A stretch of DNA of 64,000 nucleotides from Synaphobranchus kaupii (GCA_029718625.1 CM056376.1:112604112-112668111); one strand, 5' to 3'. Shown: positions 45,101-55,304, numbered from the stretch's first letter. Notes: generated by a model not told the origin, from the sequence alone. Numbers and translations: made by a program.

Positions 45101-48100
45101 GGCCACACGCAAGTTGGTACCCCCCAGGTCCACGGCCAGGGCGCTCTGGGACTCGAGGATGTGGTCGATGTCCTGGGAGAAGCAGTCGTTCACTGGCGGG
45201 AAGCGGAAGGTCTTCTGCAGTGGCTCGTCCAGGTCAATGCTCTGCAGGAACTTAAGGATGCGCGGCACAGAGTTCCCGTCGCCGTAGATCTTAGAGCTGA
45301 GGAGCGAGGCGGAACAGTATGAATTTTACCGAATGCATACAAATGGCAAATATGGTCTGAGGATGTGACCAGTGTTTCACACCTTATCCTTAAGGAGTCA
45401 CGTAAGAAACTATTAGATGAAGCTCCACTGACCAGTTATACCATCAATGTACCCCAATTGTCAGTTTTAAATTGGTGAATTGAGATTGAATGAAACTTTA
45501 ATTTGGTGAATTGAGCTTGAATTGGACTGTTGAATAGGACAGGAGGCCTAAGTGATGTCGGCACACATTTACTTCTGAGTCAAGCGGCACGATTAGAAGC
45601 TTCACTTGTAGTAATTACATGACTAATTGAGCATACTTGAGAATAGCTGAGACTAATTGAGCCACAATGATTATTAAACAAGAGACCTGAGTCATTGCTG
45701 TGTGGAAGAAATTACAGGTTACAAAAGAAGTCTGGAATTCACCAAACCAGTGTTACCTGTCTCAGCACACAACTGTTACAAGGCTTGTTAAAAACATCAC
45801 ACAGATGAGTTTCTGCTTTTTTGCTTTACTAGCGAATCAGCAATATATTTAAAGATCCAGTCAGTGTATATGCTGTGTTAATACAGAGATTTTCTTTTTT
45901 TAAATCGTTTGCCATAACAAGTGTGTCATGGTGATATTTTTCAAGATGATCTAATTGTGTTGACACTCTCCAAAGCACCTTTTGACACCTCTCATATACT
46001 GCTATACCAACTCCTACAGTTTTCTGTAACAAGCCTTTACGTGTTTAAAGTATTTACCGGGTGAGTATGCGGTACGTACCACGGATAGCGCTTTCCAAAC
46101 TGAAGCTCCAGGGCGTGGTAAATCTTATTCTGCGTGTCTGCATCTCGTACGTGCAGGACGTTTTCACCTGGAGTCACAATCAGACAGACAAAAGAATGGC
46201 TTTGAGTCCAACCTGACAGATATCTCACAGCGGCGGAATACCAACTGCCACATCGTCAGGGCAACTTATGAAAGACTGCGCCATCTACACCCTACACCCA
46301 GGTGTACTTGCATTTACGTTTAGGTAGACTCTCATCCAGGACAACTTACATAGCTACCCTTTATTTACTATGCTTAACCACTTTATTAAACTGAAGCAAT
46401 TTGGGTTAGCCCTTTTTCTAGCATCACCTTTTTTGAACACAATCCCGAAAATAAAATGGTTACTGTTACTTGAACCCCTTTGACTACAGGCACAATCATA
46501 GTCTCTTCTGTATGGTAACCCTTGGGAATTTTTTTTCAAGAGAATTACTCTGAAGTACTACTGGAACAAAGTAACAGAAGCTAAAACACAGAGGAAGTGG
46601 AAGTTCTTTTTTCTTGCATAAAAGCATAGACGGAGGGTGAACCAACTGCAGGGTAAGGCTAGGTTAAGCCGGGGAAGTTATCCACCAAAATTGTTTGCAT
46701 TAATTTCACAGAAAATACAGTTTTTTGAGTACAAGAGCCCATGTAGGCTTTCGTTGTAAAGTAGTCGTGTATCGGGAGACATAAAACCATCCAGGAAAAT
46801 GACAAGCAACAAGTCTATAATGTAATTCTGTGCAAGATTTTCTAAAACAACACCATTGATACACGTTGATAAAAGATAGTATCTATGACAAAATATAGTC
46901 AGTAAAAAACATAATAATTAGTTCACCAAAATAAGAAAATAACTATTCTAATGGTCTGTGTCTCTTAGCCTTGCAACTGCAGGCAAAGATTTTAGGCTAC
47001 ACTTCACTGTGGTTATCGTTATTGTTACAGCAGTACCTAGTGGTAAAAGTTGGTACCTCGGAATTTTAGGTTTGGTTCGGATTTGTGCAGTATTCGCCTG
47101 GCCCGACGCACCGAACCTGACCAGACAATGCAAAAAGCCATGTCTAAGCATTACACATTGGTAAAAGATAGAGGCAGTAGCCTAGTGGATTGAGTGAGCT
47201 AACTCGACCGCATTGCCTTCCCCAGCCTTACACACCCTCCGCCTATGCCTAAAATCCATCCCATCCATCCATCTTCAACCGCTTATCCGAAGTCGGGTCG
47301 CGGAGGTAGCAGTTCCAGCAGGGGGCCCCAAACTTCCCTTTCCCTGGCCACATTGACCAGCTCTGACTGGGGGATCCCAAGGCGTTCCCAGGCCAGCTTG
47401 GAGATATAGTCCCTCCACCTGGTCCTTGGTCTGCCCCGTGGTCTCCTTCCAGCTGGACGTGCCTGAAACACCTCCCTAGGGAGGCGACCAGGTGGCATCC
47501 TTACAAGATGTCCGAACCACCTCAACTGGCTCCTTTCTACGCAAAGGAGCAGCGGCTCTACTCCGAGTCCCTCACGGATGACTGAGCTTCTCACCTTATC
47601 CCTAAGGGAGAAGCCAGCCACACTCCGGAGAAAACCCATTTCGGCCGCTTGTATCCGCGATCTCGTTCTTTCGGTCATGACCCACCCTTCATGACCATAG
47701 GTAAGAGTAGGGACGAAGATTGACCGGTAGATTGAGATCTTTGCCTTCTGGCTCAGCTCTCTCTTCCTCACAACGGTGCGGTAAAGCGAACGCAATACCG
47801 CTCCTGCTGCTCCGATTCTCCGGCTCATCTCACGTTCCATCGTCCCCTCACTCGAGAACAAGACCCCGAGATACTTGAACTCCTTCACTTGGGGTAAAGA
47901 CTCATTCCCTACTTGGAGTAGACAAATCATCGGTTTCCTGCGGAGAACCATGGCCTCAGATTTAGAGGTGCTGATCCTCATCCCAGCCGCTTCACACTCG
48001 GCTGCGAACCGATCCAGTGAGTGCTGAAGGTCACAGACCGATGATGCCATCAGGACCACATCATCTGCAAACAGCAGCGATGTAATCCTCAGCCCACCGA

Positions 48101-51100
48101 ACTGCAAACCCCTCTCCTCCACGACTACGCCTTGAAATCCTGTCCATGAATACCACAAACAGGATAGGTGACAAGGCGCAGCCCTGACGGAGGCCAACCC
48201 CCACCGGGAACGAATCCGACTTACTGCCGATCACCCGGACACAGCTCTCGCTTTGGGTGTACAGAGATTGGATGGCCCTGAGTAGTGACCCCCTCACCCC
48301 CGTACTCCCGCAGCACCTCCCACAATATCTCCCGGGGAACCCGGTCATAAGCTTTCTCCAAATCCACAAAACACATGCAGACCGGAAAAGAATACTCCCA
48401 GGCCCCCTCTAGGATCCTTGCGAGAGTGAAAAGCTGGTCCGTTGTTCCACGACCAGGACGGAATCCACATTGTTCCTCTTCAATCTGAGGTTCGACTATC
48501 GGTCGGACCCTCCTTTCCAGTACCTTAGAGTAGACTTTCCCGGGGAGGCTGAGTAGTGTAATGCCTCTATAGTTGGCACACATCCTCTGGTCCCCCTTTT
48601 TGAACAGGGGAACCACCACCCCGGTCTGCCACTCCTTAGGCACTGCCCCCGACTTCCACGCAATGTTGATGAGACGTGTCATCCATGACAGCCCCTCAAC
48701 ACCCAGAGCCTTCAGCATTTCTGGATGGATCTCATCAACCCCTGGGGCTTTGCCACTGTGGAGTTGTTTGATTACCACAGTGACTTCCTCCAGGGAAATC
48801 GATGTTGATCCCCCATCATCCTCCAGCTCTGTCTCTACTACAGAGGGTGGATTAGTCGGGTTCAGGAGTTCCTCAAAGTGTTCTTTCTTTCCACCGCCCT
48901 AACACCTTATCAGTTGAGGTCAACAGTGTCCCATCCTTACTATAAACAGCTTGGATGGTTCCCCGTTTCCCCCTCCTGAGGTGTCGGACGGTTTTCCAGA
49001 ACCGCTTTGGTGCCGACCGAAAGTCCTTCTCCATAGCTTCTCCGAACTCCTCCCACACCCGCTGCTTTGCCTCTGCCACGACTGAGGCTGCAGTCCTTCG
49101 AGCCTGTCGGTACCTTGCAACTGCCTCTGGAGTTCCCCGGGATAACATATCCCGGAAGGCCTCCTTCTTCAGTCGGACGGCTTCCCTGACCACCGGTGTC
49201 CACCAAGGTGTTCGAGGGTTACCGCCCCTTGAGGCACCTAAGACCTTGAGACCACAACTCTCAGCCGCAGCTTCAGCAATGGAAGCTTTGAACATTGTCC
49301 ACTCTGGTTCAATGTCCCCAGCCTCCACAGGGATGCCAGAAAAGCTCTGCCGGAGGTGTGAGTTGAAAGTCTCCCGGACCTGGGCCTCCTCCAGACGTTC
49401 CCAGTTCACCCGCACTACACGTTTGGGTTTACCAGGTCTGTCCAGAGGCTTCCCCGGCCATCTGACCCAACTCACCACCAGATGGTGATCAGTAGACAGC
49501 TCTGCCCCTCTCTTCACCCGAGTGTCCAATACATACGGCATCAGGTCCGATGATACGATGACAAAATCGATCATCGACCTTCTGCCTAGGGTGCTCTGGT
49601 ACCATGTACACTTATGAGCACCCTTATGTTCGAACATGGTGTTTGTTATGGCCAATCCATGACTAGCACAGAAGTCCAATAACAAACCACCGCTCGGGTT
49701 CAGATCAGGGAGGCCGTTCCTCCCGATCACGCCTCTCCAAGTGTCTCCATCGTTGCCCACGTGCGCGTTGAAGTCTCCCAGCAGGACTTACGGAGTCCCC
49801 TACAGGAGCCCCATGTAGGACTCCATTCAGGGTCTCCAAGAAGGCCGGATACTCTGAACTGCTGTTCGGTGCATAAGCACAGACAAACAGTCAGAGTTTT
49901 CCCCCCCATAACCCTTAGGCGCAGGGAGGCGACCCTCTCGCCCACCGGGGTGAACTCCAACGTAGCGGCACTCAGCCGGGGGCTTATGGAGTATCCCCAC
50001 CCCGGCCCGACGCCTCACACCTTGGGCAACTCCGGAGAAGAATAGAGTCCAACCCCTATCCAGGAGTAAGGTTCCGGAGCCAATGCTGTGCGTAGAGGTA
50101 AGCCCCACCAGATCCAACTGGTAGCGCTCCACCTCCCGCACAAGCTCCGGCTCCTTCCCCCCTCAGCGAGGTGACGTTCCACGTCCCCAAAGCCAGCCTC
50201 TGCCGCCCGGGGTCTGGTCCGTCGAGACCCTCTAACTTCACTGCCACCTGTCTGGCAGCGCACCCGACCCCAGTGATTCTTCCCGTAGGTGGTGGGCCCG
50301 CGGGATGACGGAGTTTCAGTAGTGATGGTGATGGTCGCCACGTTGCTTCTTCGGGCTGTGCCCGGCCGGGCTCCGTGGCATGCCCGGCCACCAGGCGCTC
50401 GCTGACGGGGTCCTCCTTCTGGGCCTGGCTCCAGAAGTGGGCCCCGGGCTTCCTCCGGGCAGGGTCACTGAACTCTTTTTATGTTGTAGCATGGAGTCCT
50501 TTTGAACCATTCTTAGTCTGGCCCCTCGCCTGAGACCAATTTGCCATGGGAGTCCCTAACAGGAACACAAGGTTCCCGACAACACTCTCCCAGGTTCATA
50601 GGGACACACAAACCTCTCCACCACGATAAGGTGATGGTTCCCGGAGAGGCCTATGCCTAAAAGATTTATTTATTTATTTTTGCTGGGATAAGGATACCGA
50701 CTTTATCATTACTTATGTCCTCTGTGGATTTCCGTGCAGAATATAGAATATACAGAGTCATCGTTTTGATTGTGCCTGTTTTGTGTCACATTACAAAATA
50801 AGGAACCATTGTCGTTATTACATCGGGATCATAAAATAGTTTATAGAGGTAGAATTGTGAGTTTTAACACTTTAAAACTATATATTGTGTGACCATATTA
50901 TTTAAAAATTTCACCATAAACACAATGAATGCAAATAAACTAAACCACTTAGTGCTATTTAAAGGGTTAAGTGACTTGCTCAAGGCTACAGCAGCAGCAG
51001 TGACCCAGCTGGGAATCGAACCCACAATCTTTCAGTTATGAGCCCAGTTTCCTAACCAATACAATGCACTGCCTGAACAACGTTGATTTGATTAATTCCT

Positions 51101-54100
51101 CCAGAGCGAGTGTCAGCCCTTTTCTGAAAGCGGCGCCCCCTACCTGTCTCTCTGCCCGTCTGGCGGGACCCCAGGTTGATGACGGGCGTCCCGAAGGCTC
51201 CCGCCTCCCGCACCCCGCAGCTGCTATTCCCGATCATGCAGCCTGCGTGGGACACCAGCTGGATGAACTGCTCGAAGGGCACGTGCTTCACCGCGCGGAA
51301 GTTTGGATGTCGCTCGATCCCCTTCCTGCGCATCGCGCGCACCATCTCCTTACTTCCTGTTGGGGGAGAACGAGAAGGAGGCGGGGCAGGGTTAAATCTG
51401 CACACACATACGGATGGACATCTCCCATTCTAGAACCTGGAAGGGTCCAATACAACCTCTTGGGTGGTGTGAATTTAGTTATGGTGGGGGGCTGCCAGGT
51501 GGCTCATCCTGTTAAGGCACTGTTCTACCCAGCTAATAAAATCACGTTCTAGGAATGTATAGGCTCCACAGTCTGGTATCTGTTAAGGCACTGTTCTACC
51601 CAGCTAATAAAATCACGTTCTAGGAATGTATAGGCTCCACAGTCTGGTATCTGTTAAGGCACTGTTCTACCCAGCTAATAAAATCACGTTCTAGGAATGT
51701 ATAGGCTCCACAGTCTGGTATCTGTTAAGGCACTGTTCTACCCAGCTAATAAAATCACGTTCTAGGAATGTATAGGCTCCACAGTCTGGTATCTGTTAAG
51801 GCACAGTGTGTGGATGGGCCCCATGATTTTACAATTTTATTTTTATACGTTGCAGTATATTCTGTTTCCATGAGGAAGAGCAGGTGAGGTCAGTGACAAA
51901 CCCCAATCAGTGTTCGGCTATGCTGGGCATTAAGAAGGATCCGTTTTACAGCTTTAATGTAGGATTAAGCAGCTCCTTTCTTTTCTACTTTTCTTTCAGT
52001 CTTTCAGCTTGAAGAACAGGATACTTAGCATTCTTTGGCTTGGGTTGTGCTGATAAAATGACCAGATATTCTACCACAAAGCCAGTGTTTGCATAGCGTC
52101 TCAACACAATGGACTCTGTGTAATTAGTAATAATGGATGGAAAATGCATTAAAGGCTAAAGAAGGAGGTGAAGATGTTTCCAGCGCATGAGAATGTCCTG
52201 TACACTTTGCGCTTTCCAAATTCTAAGTATGCCAGCGGTCTGAAAAAGCGTTGTTCTGCACCGCTGGTAATTTTGTTAGGATTCTAGTGCATCCGAAGAT
52301 GCTAGTCACATGACAATAAATACTTTTAAAAAAGAATAAAAAGCACTTGCTTAAACTCTTGCTTAAGTTCGTTTAACTAGTGGTCTGAGTACAGGAATGA
52401 TCTAACCTCTGAAATTATGTTTTTTAGGAGACCAGCGCAACTAATTTTTCCTGAAGTACAGAATGAGATAAATACCTGCAATCTGTTATTGAAAATTATG
52501 CTGAGATGAGCCAGGTTTACCTGAGTGGGCGGGGCTTACCTGCATCAATGTTGGGGAAGAGGACGAGCGTCTTCTTATTAAAGGAGATAAGGGGCATCCA
52601 GCATCAGGCTGTAGATCTTAATGGAGTTTCTGATGTCGGTGGTGACGGGGTGTTGCAGTGCCAGGATGTAGCCGTTCTCTTTCACATCGTCTCCTGTTGG
52701 GGGTACAAGGGTTGTGTTAAAGCTGGCCCAGGTGCTGTGTATCACCAAGGTGGGTGCAGCACAGGTGAGTCCCCCCCCCCCCCCCCCCCTCATTTACGGT
52801 TAAAATGCATGTGACCATGAGTTCAAAGGCGCTATATAAATGTAACTCAGGGATTGCAGGTTCAGTTCCCTGATGAAGCACTGTCCATTGTACATTGTGC
52901 AAGGCACTTAACCTGAATGACTTAAGTGAAATATGCAACTGTATAAACTCACTGTGTGTTAAAAAAAACTTTATGTTTCTTACAGTGTATTGCTCTGGAT
53001 AAGAGCATCTGCTAAATATCAAATTAATGTACTAAATTAATCTGCAAAATAATCTGCTAAATATGATGTTGTCACAACATATTTTATGCAGGTTAAAGTT
53101 TTCTCCCCGTCATACAGTAACACAACACAGGGACACAGGTGTGTATGACGAGAGAGCAGTTCATTAAATCAAGCATGTGAGGAGAGGGAAGGGTCAGGTG
53201 TCATTTCCATGATATAAAGACACACAGTGACTCACTGAAAAACGACTCTCTTCCTTAGCTTGTTCTCTGGCAGAAAGAAAAGACACAAGTGAAACAGCCA
53301 GCCTTCACATCGCAATGTCTGTCAAACCTGTTTCACAACAATGCTTTATAACCATCATAAAACCTCCCTTACATGTTCTACTGTTGTTTTTGTATACAAT
53401 GGGCCTCATTTATCAATATGGTCATAAAAGGTAGCGTATATTTGACGGATCCAGTTTGCGTATGAAATTATCACGTGTGATTCATCAGACTTGTGTAAAT
53501 CACTGATCTGAGCGTAAATGTATGATAAATCAGACTTGATCGTATATTAGGAAGCGCGTTCACATCATTATGAATTACCATACTCACACGCCCATTTTAT
53601 TATCTATATTTGTAACGTGATATAAAACGTGATTCGTCAAGATTTCTATCACGCCGGTTGCGACGTTCGTAGGTCTTCTAGGCTAATAAAACTAGATCGG
53701 ATATTTGCTTTCATTATAAAGCATTATAGGCTGCACAACTATTACCCCGCTGTTCATTGCATGCAATGTCGCTGCCTCGCCACTGGGAGGCATCTTTATG
53801 ATCAGATTTGAACGTACGCCTGAATGATAAATGAGGCCCAATGAACTGTGTCGTAATACATACATGCGCAAACAAATGTGATACTTATTTTAAGCTACGT
53901 GGGTATGGAGAGGGTGTGGCTGTCAGCTAAATGAATGCCATGAACTTTGAAGTAATGTCAGGTGATAGATGGAGAGCTGCAGCTCCAGTGCCTACCTAGC
54001 CAGGTCTGGATTACGCGGGCGTGGTCCTCGCAGTCGTAAGAGGTGAGGAGGCGGTCGTAGGAGGGGCAGCCGGCCAGCAGGATGCGGGTGTGGTCCTCGC

Positions 54101-55067
54101 ACATAGCGATGAGGTGCTGCTCAGCGCTGCGGGTGCAGCAGGCGTGGTAGTGCGCCAGCTTGGAGATGGAGTGGCGGATGGAGTCGTCGATGGTGCCGCT
54201 GACCTCGCCGCCCTCCACGTGCAGGATGCGTATGTTCATTAGCGCCGCCGCCGTGGCCAGCGCCAGCGCGTCGAAGCGGTCGCCGTGGACCACCAGCACG
54301 TCCGGGCTCAGCCGGCGCAGGACGTCCGGGAGCTTGACCAGCGCCAGGCCCACCGACTCCACCATGGCGGCCTCGTCTTCCCCACGCACGATGGTGTGCA
54401 GCTTGGAGCTGACCTCAAATTCGTCCTGCTCGATCATACGGAAGGTGTTTCTGGGGAGGTGGGAAGATACAGAGTGTGTGATTTATCTCACGAGGGGCAC
54501 ACGATGATACCCTCTAAAGGCCGGTCCAGATTGATCCGGCCAAGAAGACAAGTTTAGAAAGTTTTGAGGAAAACATTTTCTCAATGTGAACTACCTGCTG
54601 CTAACACAAAGAATAATGATAGAATAGTGACCATCGGAAGACAGAGGTTACATCTGAGCCTGTCATTCCTGATTAACTTAATCACAGACACGCTCACAGA
54701 CACGCACACACACACACAATGCACACACACATACACAAACAGAGACAAAAGCACATAGCACACACACACACATGCATGCATACACACATACACAAACACA
54801 GACAGAAGCATGCACACACACATCCCAGGTCCTCCTATTCGTGGCTCTGAGGAACTTGAGCAAGAAAATCTTCTTTTTTTTTTTTTTAGAAGACAGGGCT
54901 CACCCATAATCATCAATGAGGTGGGACCCCAACACCACCACCTCCAGGTCAAAGTTGTCCGGATCAGCCTTCAGGCCAAACATGATGGGAGCCAGCTTGG
55001 AGTAGTCGGCACGGTTAGAGGTGGCCACACACACCCTCAACTTCCTGTTCCTGGGACTGTCCTCCAT
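35960..55067 (-). CDS. gne: GNE: UDP-GlcNAc 2-epimerase / ManNAc kinase
   Basis: Eleven coding exons on the minus strand (55067-54904, 54450-53996, 52693-52540, 51356-51144, 46167-46080, 45296-45086, 44209-44080, 43830-43608, 42353-42171, 41663-41547, 36198-35960). All have GT-AG borders and compatible phases. Without the indels the length would be 723 residues (human 722). The cytosolic enzyme makes ManNAc and then ManNAc-6-phosphate, the entry steps of sialic acid synthesis. The epimerase half shows [11 protein letters not shown] and [14 protein letters not shown]. The allosteric arginines mutated in sialuria are kept (MVRAMRRKG). The kinase half shows the ATP motif [11 protein letters not shown], catalytic [13 protein letters not shown] and the zinc motif [10 protein letters not shown]. 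Five +1 insertions in G/C runs break the frame in exons 4, 9 and 12 as numbered in the exon entries. Confidence 0.93.
36199..36835 (-). other. gne: gne intron 11, no gene
   Basis: No exon or repeat family recognised next to the last exon. Confidence 0.5.
36836..37872 (+). mobile_element. LINE (L2-like) 3' end, 5'-truncated
   Basis: Begins with a tRNA-like stretch (gtctgtagcttagtggttac, box-B-like ggtttgattctt) that may be a separate SINE head. Then comes the C-terminal part of ORF2 and a 3' UTR with cgctttggataaaagcgtct, ending in (AATGT)n at 37845-37872. The latter tail is typical of fish L2-type LINEs. Confidence 0.8.
36900..37476 (+). pseudogene. LINE ORF2 C-terminal remnant
   Basis: Residues such as [39 protein letters not shown] and [20 protein letters not shown] are the conserved post-reverse-transcriptase region of L2/jockey-like ORF2 proteins. 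The frame is open from about 37003 to TGA at 37476; the upstream part is in another frame. No reverse transcriptase core is present, so this copy is inert. Confidence 0.85.
38069..38592. mobile_element. Sleeping-Beauty-type element, right end lost
   Basis: The left arm is full (gttgaagtcggaagtttaca to tactaagttgactgtgcct). The centre is a short form of the shared palindromic core. The right arm stops at about 38592 after ataatctgtct, lacking its outer 100 or so bases. Confidence 0.88.
38593..40179 (-). other. gne: gne intron 11, no gene
   Basis: AT-rich. A GC-rich island with gcgactacggcgacggagcg lies near 39658-39790 and has an inverted partner about 100 bp on (cgctccgccgccg), perhaps a decayed MITE. 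No exon recognised. Confidence 0.45.
40180..41563 (-). repeat. 56-58-bp minisatellite copying the gne exon 11 donor
   Basis: About 24 units read on the minus strand as CTGTTCTCAGAACAG|GTGAGT, then a TGCAGGTTAAGAGCAGTTTG stretch, then TGACAGGTGCATAAGG. The first unit overlaps the last 17 coding bases of exon 11 and its true donor; the rest run for about 1.36 kb into the intron. Most units keep CAG|GTGAG; some have AAG|GTGAG, CTTAC or CACGT variants. Subgroups carry a 6-8-bp insertion (gcttccaccttatg). Confidence 0.95.
41547..41663 (-). CDS. gne: gne coding exon (kinase C-terminal lobe)
   Basis: Acceptor gtaatccacag; encodes [20 protein letters not shown] then [18 protein letters not shown]. 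Ends AGAACAG|GTGAGT at 41547. Its last bases are the seed of the adjoining minisatellite. Confidence 0.93.
41690..42135 (-). repeat. Degenerate tgttaca repeats filling gne intron 10
   Basis: Loose tandem units such as actgttacagcaatctgtta and gcaacataccgttgca occupy nearly the whole 507-bp intron between two gne exons. Units vary from about 20 to 35 bp and are too diverged to give a clean period. Confidence 0.75.
42171..42353 (-). CDS. gne: gne coding exon (kinase zinc motif)
   Basis: Acceptor gattgacag; encodes [20 protein letters not shown] then [18 protein letters not shown] and [11 protein letters not shown]. The GH...C-C-G--GC-E motif binds the structural zinc of the ROK-type kinase. 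Ends GACG|GTCAGT. Confidence 0.94.
42354..43607 (-). other. gne: gne intron 9, no gene
   Basis: Includes a poly-C tract at about 42640-42660. No other element recognised. Confidence 0.5.
43608..43830 (-). CDS. gne: gne coding exon (kinase catalytic), one +1 indel
   Basis: Starts GVSTGG, then the frame shifts at the C run 43813-43816 and continues [39 protein letters not shown] and [16 protein letters not shown] contains the catalytic aspartate. 223 nt observed, 222 required by the flanking phases. The acceptor follows about 150 nt of CT repeat. Confidence 0.9.
43838..43995 (+). repeat. (GA)n-rich microsatellite
   Basis: Imperfect gaga repeats. On the gne strand this is CT-rich and forms an unusually long polypyrimidine tract in front of the exon at 43830. 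Confidence 0.9.
44080..44209 (-). CDS. gne: gne coding exon (kinase N-lobe)
   Basis: Acceptor ggcaggcag; encodes [20 protein letters not shown] then [20 protein letters not shown] and LGV. Ends GTGG|GTAGGT. Confidence 0.93.
44385..45062 (-). repeat. 37-bp minisatellite at the gne exon 7 donor
   Basis: About 18 units of ggactggagttaagcctgca gacaccatggccctcca. The array ends about 25 bases into the intron from the donor at 45085. On the gne strand each unit has acceptor-like GTGTCTGCAGG and CTCCAG motifs rather than donors. Confidence 0.95.
45086..45296 (-). CDS. gne: gne coding exon (epimerase end, kinase ATP motif)
   Basis: Acceptor gctcctcag; encodes [20 protein letters not shown] then [20 protein letters not shown] and [28 protein letters not shown] is the phosphate-binding ATP motif. 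Ends AAG|GTAAGG in phase 0. Confidence 0.95.
45297..46079 (-). other. gne: gne intron 6, no element recognised
   Basis: AT-rich, with a short repeated ttggtgaattgag motif near 45470-45510. Nothing else. Confidence 0.5.
46080..46167 (-). CDS. gne: gne coding exon (epimerase)
   Basis: Acceptor gtgactccag; encodes [20 protein letters not shown] then ELQFGKRYP. Ends CCGTG|GTACGT. Entirely open, 88 nt, phase fits both neighbours. Confidence 0.94.
46168..47240 (-). other. gne: gne intron 5, part without element
   Basis: No exon or repeat recognised between the exon at 46167 and the LINE target duplication at 47241-47254. Confidence 0.5.
47241..50662 (-). mobile_element. LINE with 14-bp target-site duplications
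   Basis: The direct repeat gcctatgcctaaaa lies at 47241-47254 and 50649-50662 and encloses about 3.4 kb. The 3' end has a short (GATG)n-type tail (ggatggatgggatgg read on the minus strand). Orientation is the same as gne, within intron 5. The coding content is described separately. RTE-like is my best guess at the clade. Confidence 0.9.
47283..50391 (-). pseudogene. LINE ORF2: endonuclease and reverse transcriptase, frameshifted
   Basis: Read from high to low coordinates. Endonuclease motifs are [22 protein letters not shown] and [14 protein letters not shown], with a closing [12 protein letters not shown]. Then come reverse-transcriptase blocks [65 protein letters not shown] and the active-site box [10 protein letters not shown]. 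The C-terminus is [17 protein letters not shown] to [12 protein letters not shown]. At least five frame changes are needed, so it is inactive, but the FADD box itself is intact. Confidence 0.92.
50955..51072 (-). repeat. tRNA-derived SINE
   Basis: On the minus strand it shows a box-B-like gtgggttcgattcccagctg, followed by ttgagcaagtcacttaaccc, a tail motif common in fish SINEs. It lies 70 bp past the end of gne exon 5. Confidence 0.7.
51144..51356 (-). CDS. gne: gne coding exon (epimerase, allosteric site)
   Basis: Acceptor cccccaacag; encodes [20 protein letters not shown] then [40 protein letters not shown] and GSRQTGRET. Both arginines of MVR-MR (human 263 and 266, feedback inhibition by CMP-sialic acid) are present. 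[15 protein letters not shown] is the UDP-binding part. 213 nt, open. Confidence 0.95.
51510..51803 (+). repeat. 71-bp perfect tandem repeat
   Basis: Four units start at 51510, 51581, 51652 and 51723 (tgttaaggcactgttctacc...), plus a partial fifth at 51794. Units look identical. The first half derives from a SINE-like piece (gtggctcatcctgttaaggc). Confidence 0.94.
51804..52539 (-). other. gne: gne intron 4, no gene
   Basis: No exon or family recognised. Confidence 0.5.
52540..52693 (-). CDS. gne: gne coding exon (epimerase), one +1 indel
   Basis: Acceptor ccccaacag; encodes [20 protein letters not shown] then [15 protein letters not shown] one-base-long G run at 52591-52594 shifts the frame before [16 protein letters not shown]. 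154 nt observed where the flanking phases require 153. Donor CAG|GTAAGC. Confidence 0.9.
52694..53995 (-). other. gne: gne intron 3 with SINE and MITE
   Basis: Contains a poly-C tract (about 52770-52789), a SINE-like unit at 52846-53020 (ggttcagttccctgatgaag, then ctggataagagcatctgcta) and the element at 53401-53839. No exon. Confidence 0.55.
53401..53839. mobile_element. MITE with gggcctcatttatca ends
   Basis: 439 bp with inverted ends gggcctcatttatca and tgataaatgaggccc, flanked by aat on both sides, possibly a 3-bp target duplication of PIF/Harbinger type. No transposase. Confidence 0.75.
53996..54450 (-). CDS. gne: gne coding exon (epimerase catalytic)
   Basis: Acceptor cctccccag; encodes [20 protein letters not shown], then [57 protein letters not shown] and [26 protein letters not shown] and [13 protein letters not shown] hold the epimerase active-site residues. 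455 nt, fully open, strongly GC-biased compared with its introns. Confidence 0.96.
54690..54815 (+). repeat. (CA)n-rich microsatellite
   Basis: Imperfect cacaca and acacata repeats in gne intron 2. Confidence 0.9.
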
Positions 55068-55115
55068 CTTCTCTCCCCTCTCCCTCTCACGCTGCACCTG
55101 CAGGTAGTACAGCTC
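54904..55115 (-). CDS. gne: gne first common coding exon
   Basis: Acceptor tcctgttgtag. The probable start is ATG 55067-55065 ([20 protein letters not shown]), equivalent to the 722-residue human isoform. The 16 codons before it ([16 protein letters not shown]) are open and resemble in position the extra segment of the longer human isoform, so an upstream start in another exon is possible. Then [13 protein letters not shown], and the end GSHLIDDYG with donor GG|GTGAGC. The acceptor follows a CT-rich microsatellite. Confidence 0.93.
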
Positions 55116-55304
55116 CTACAACAGGAGAGGAGGGGTAGAGAGGAGAGAGAAGAGGAGGAGAGAGGAGAGGAGAGAAAAGAGGAGGGGAGAGGGGAGGAGA
55201 TACATTTACTTTAGTGTACTGAGCTGCACTTTATGATGATTACATGATTTGTCTTAATAGGCGTGAAATACAATGTTAAAAATTAATACCCTAAAAAGAG
55301 CAGA
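55116..55304 (-). repeat. (GGAGA)n tract before gne exon
   Basis: About 55125-55200 is imperfect gagagg repeat, giving a CT-rich tract in front of the acceptor at 55116 on the gne strand. Nothing else. Confidence 0.7.

Noticed and set aside
48955..49488. Plus-strand open frame of 177 residues
   Set aside because: It is antisense to the LINE ORF2 endonuclease-linker region.
54021..54557. Plus-strand frames of 73-115 residues
   Set aside because: They are antisense to the large open gne epimerase exon.
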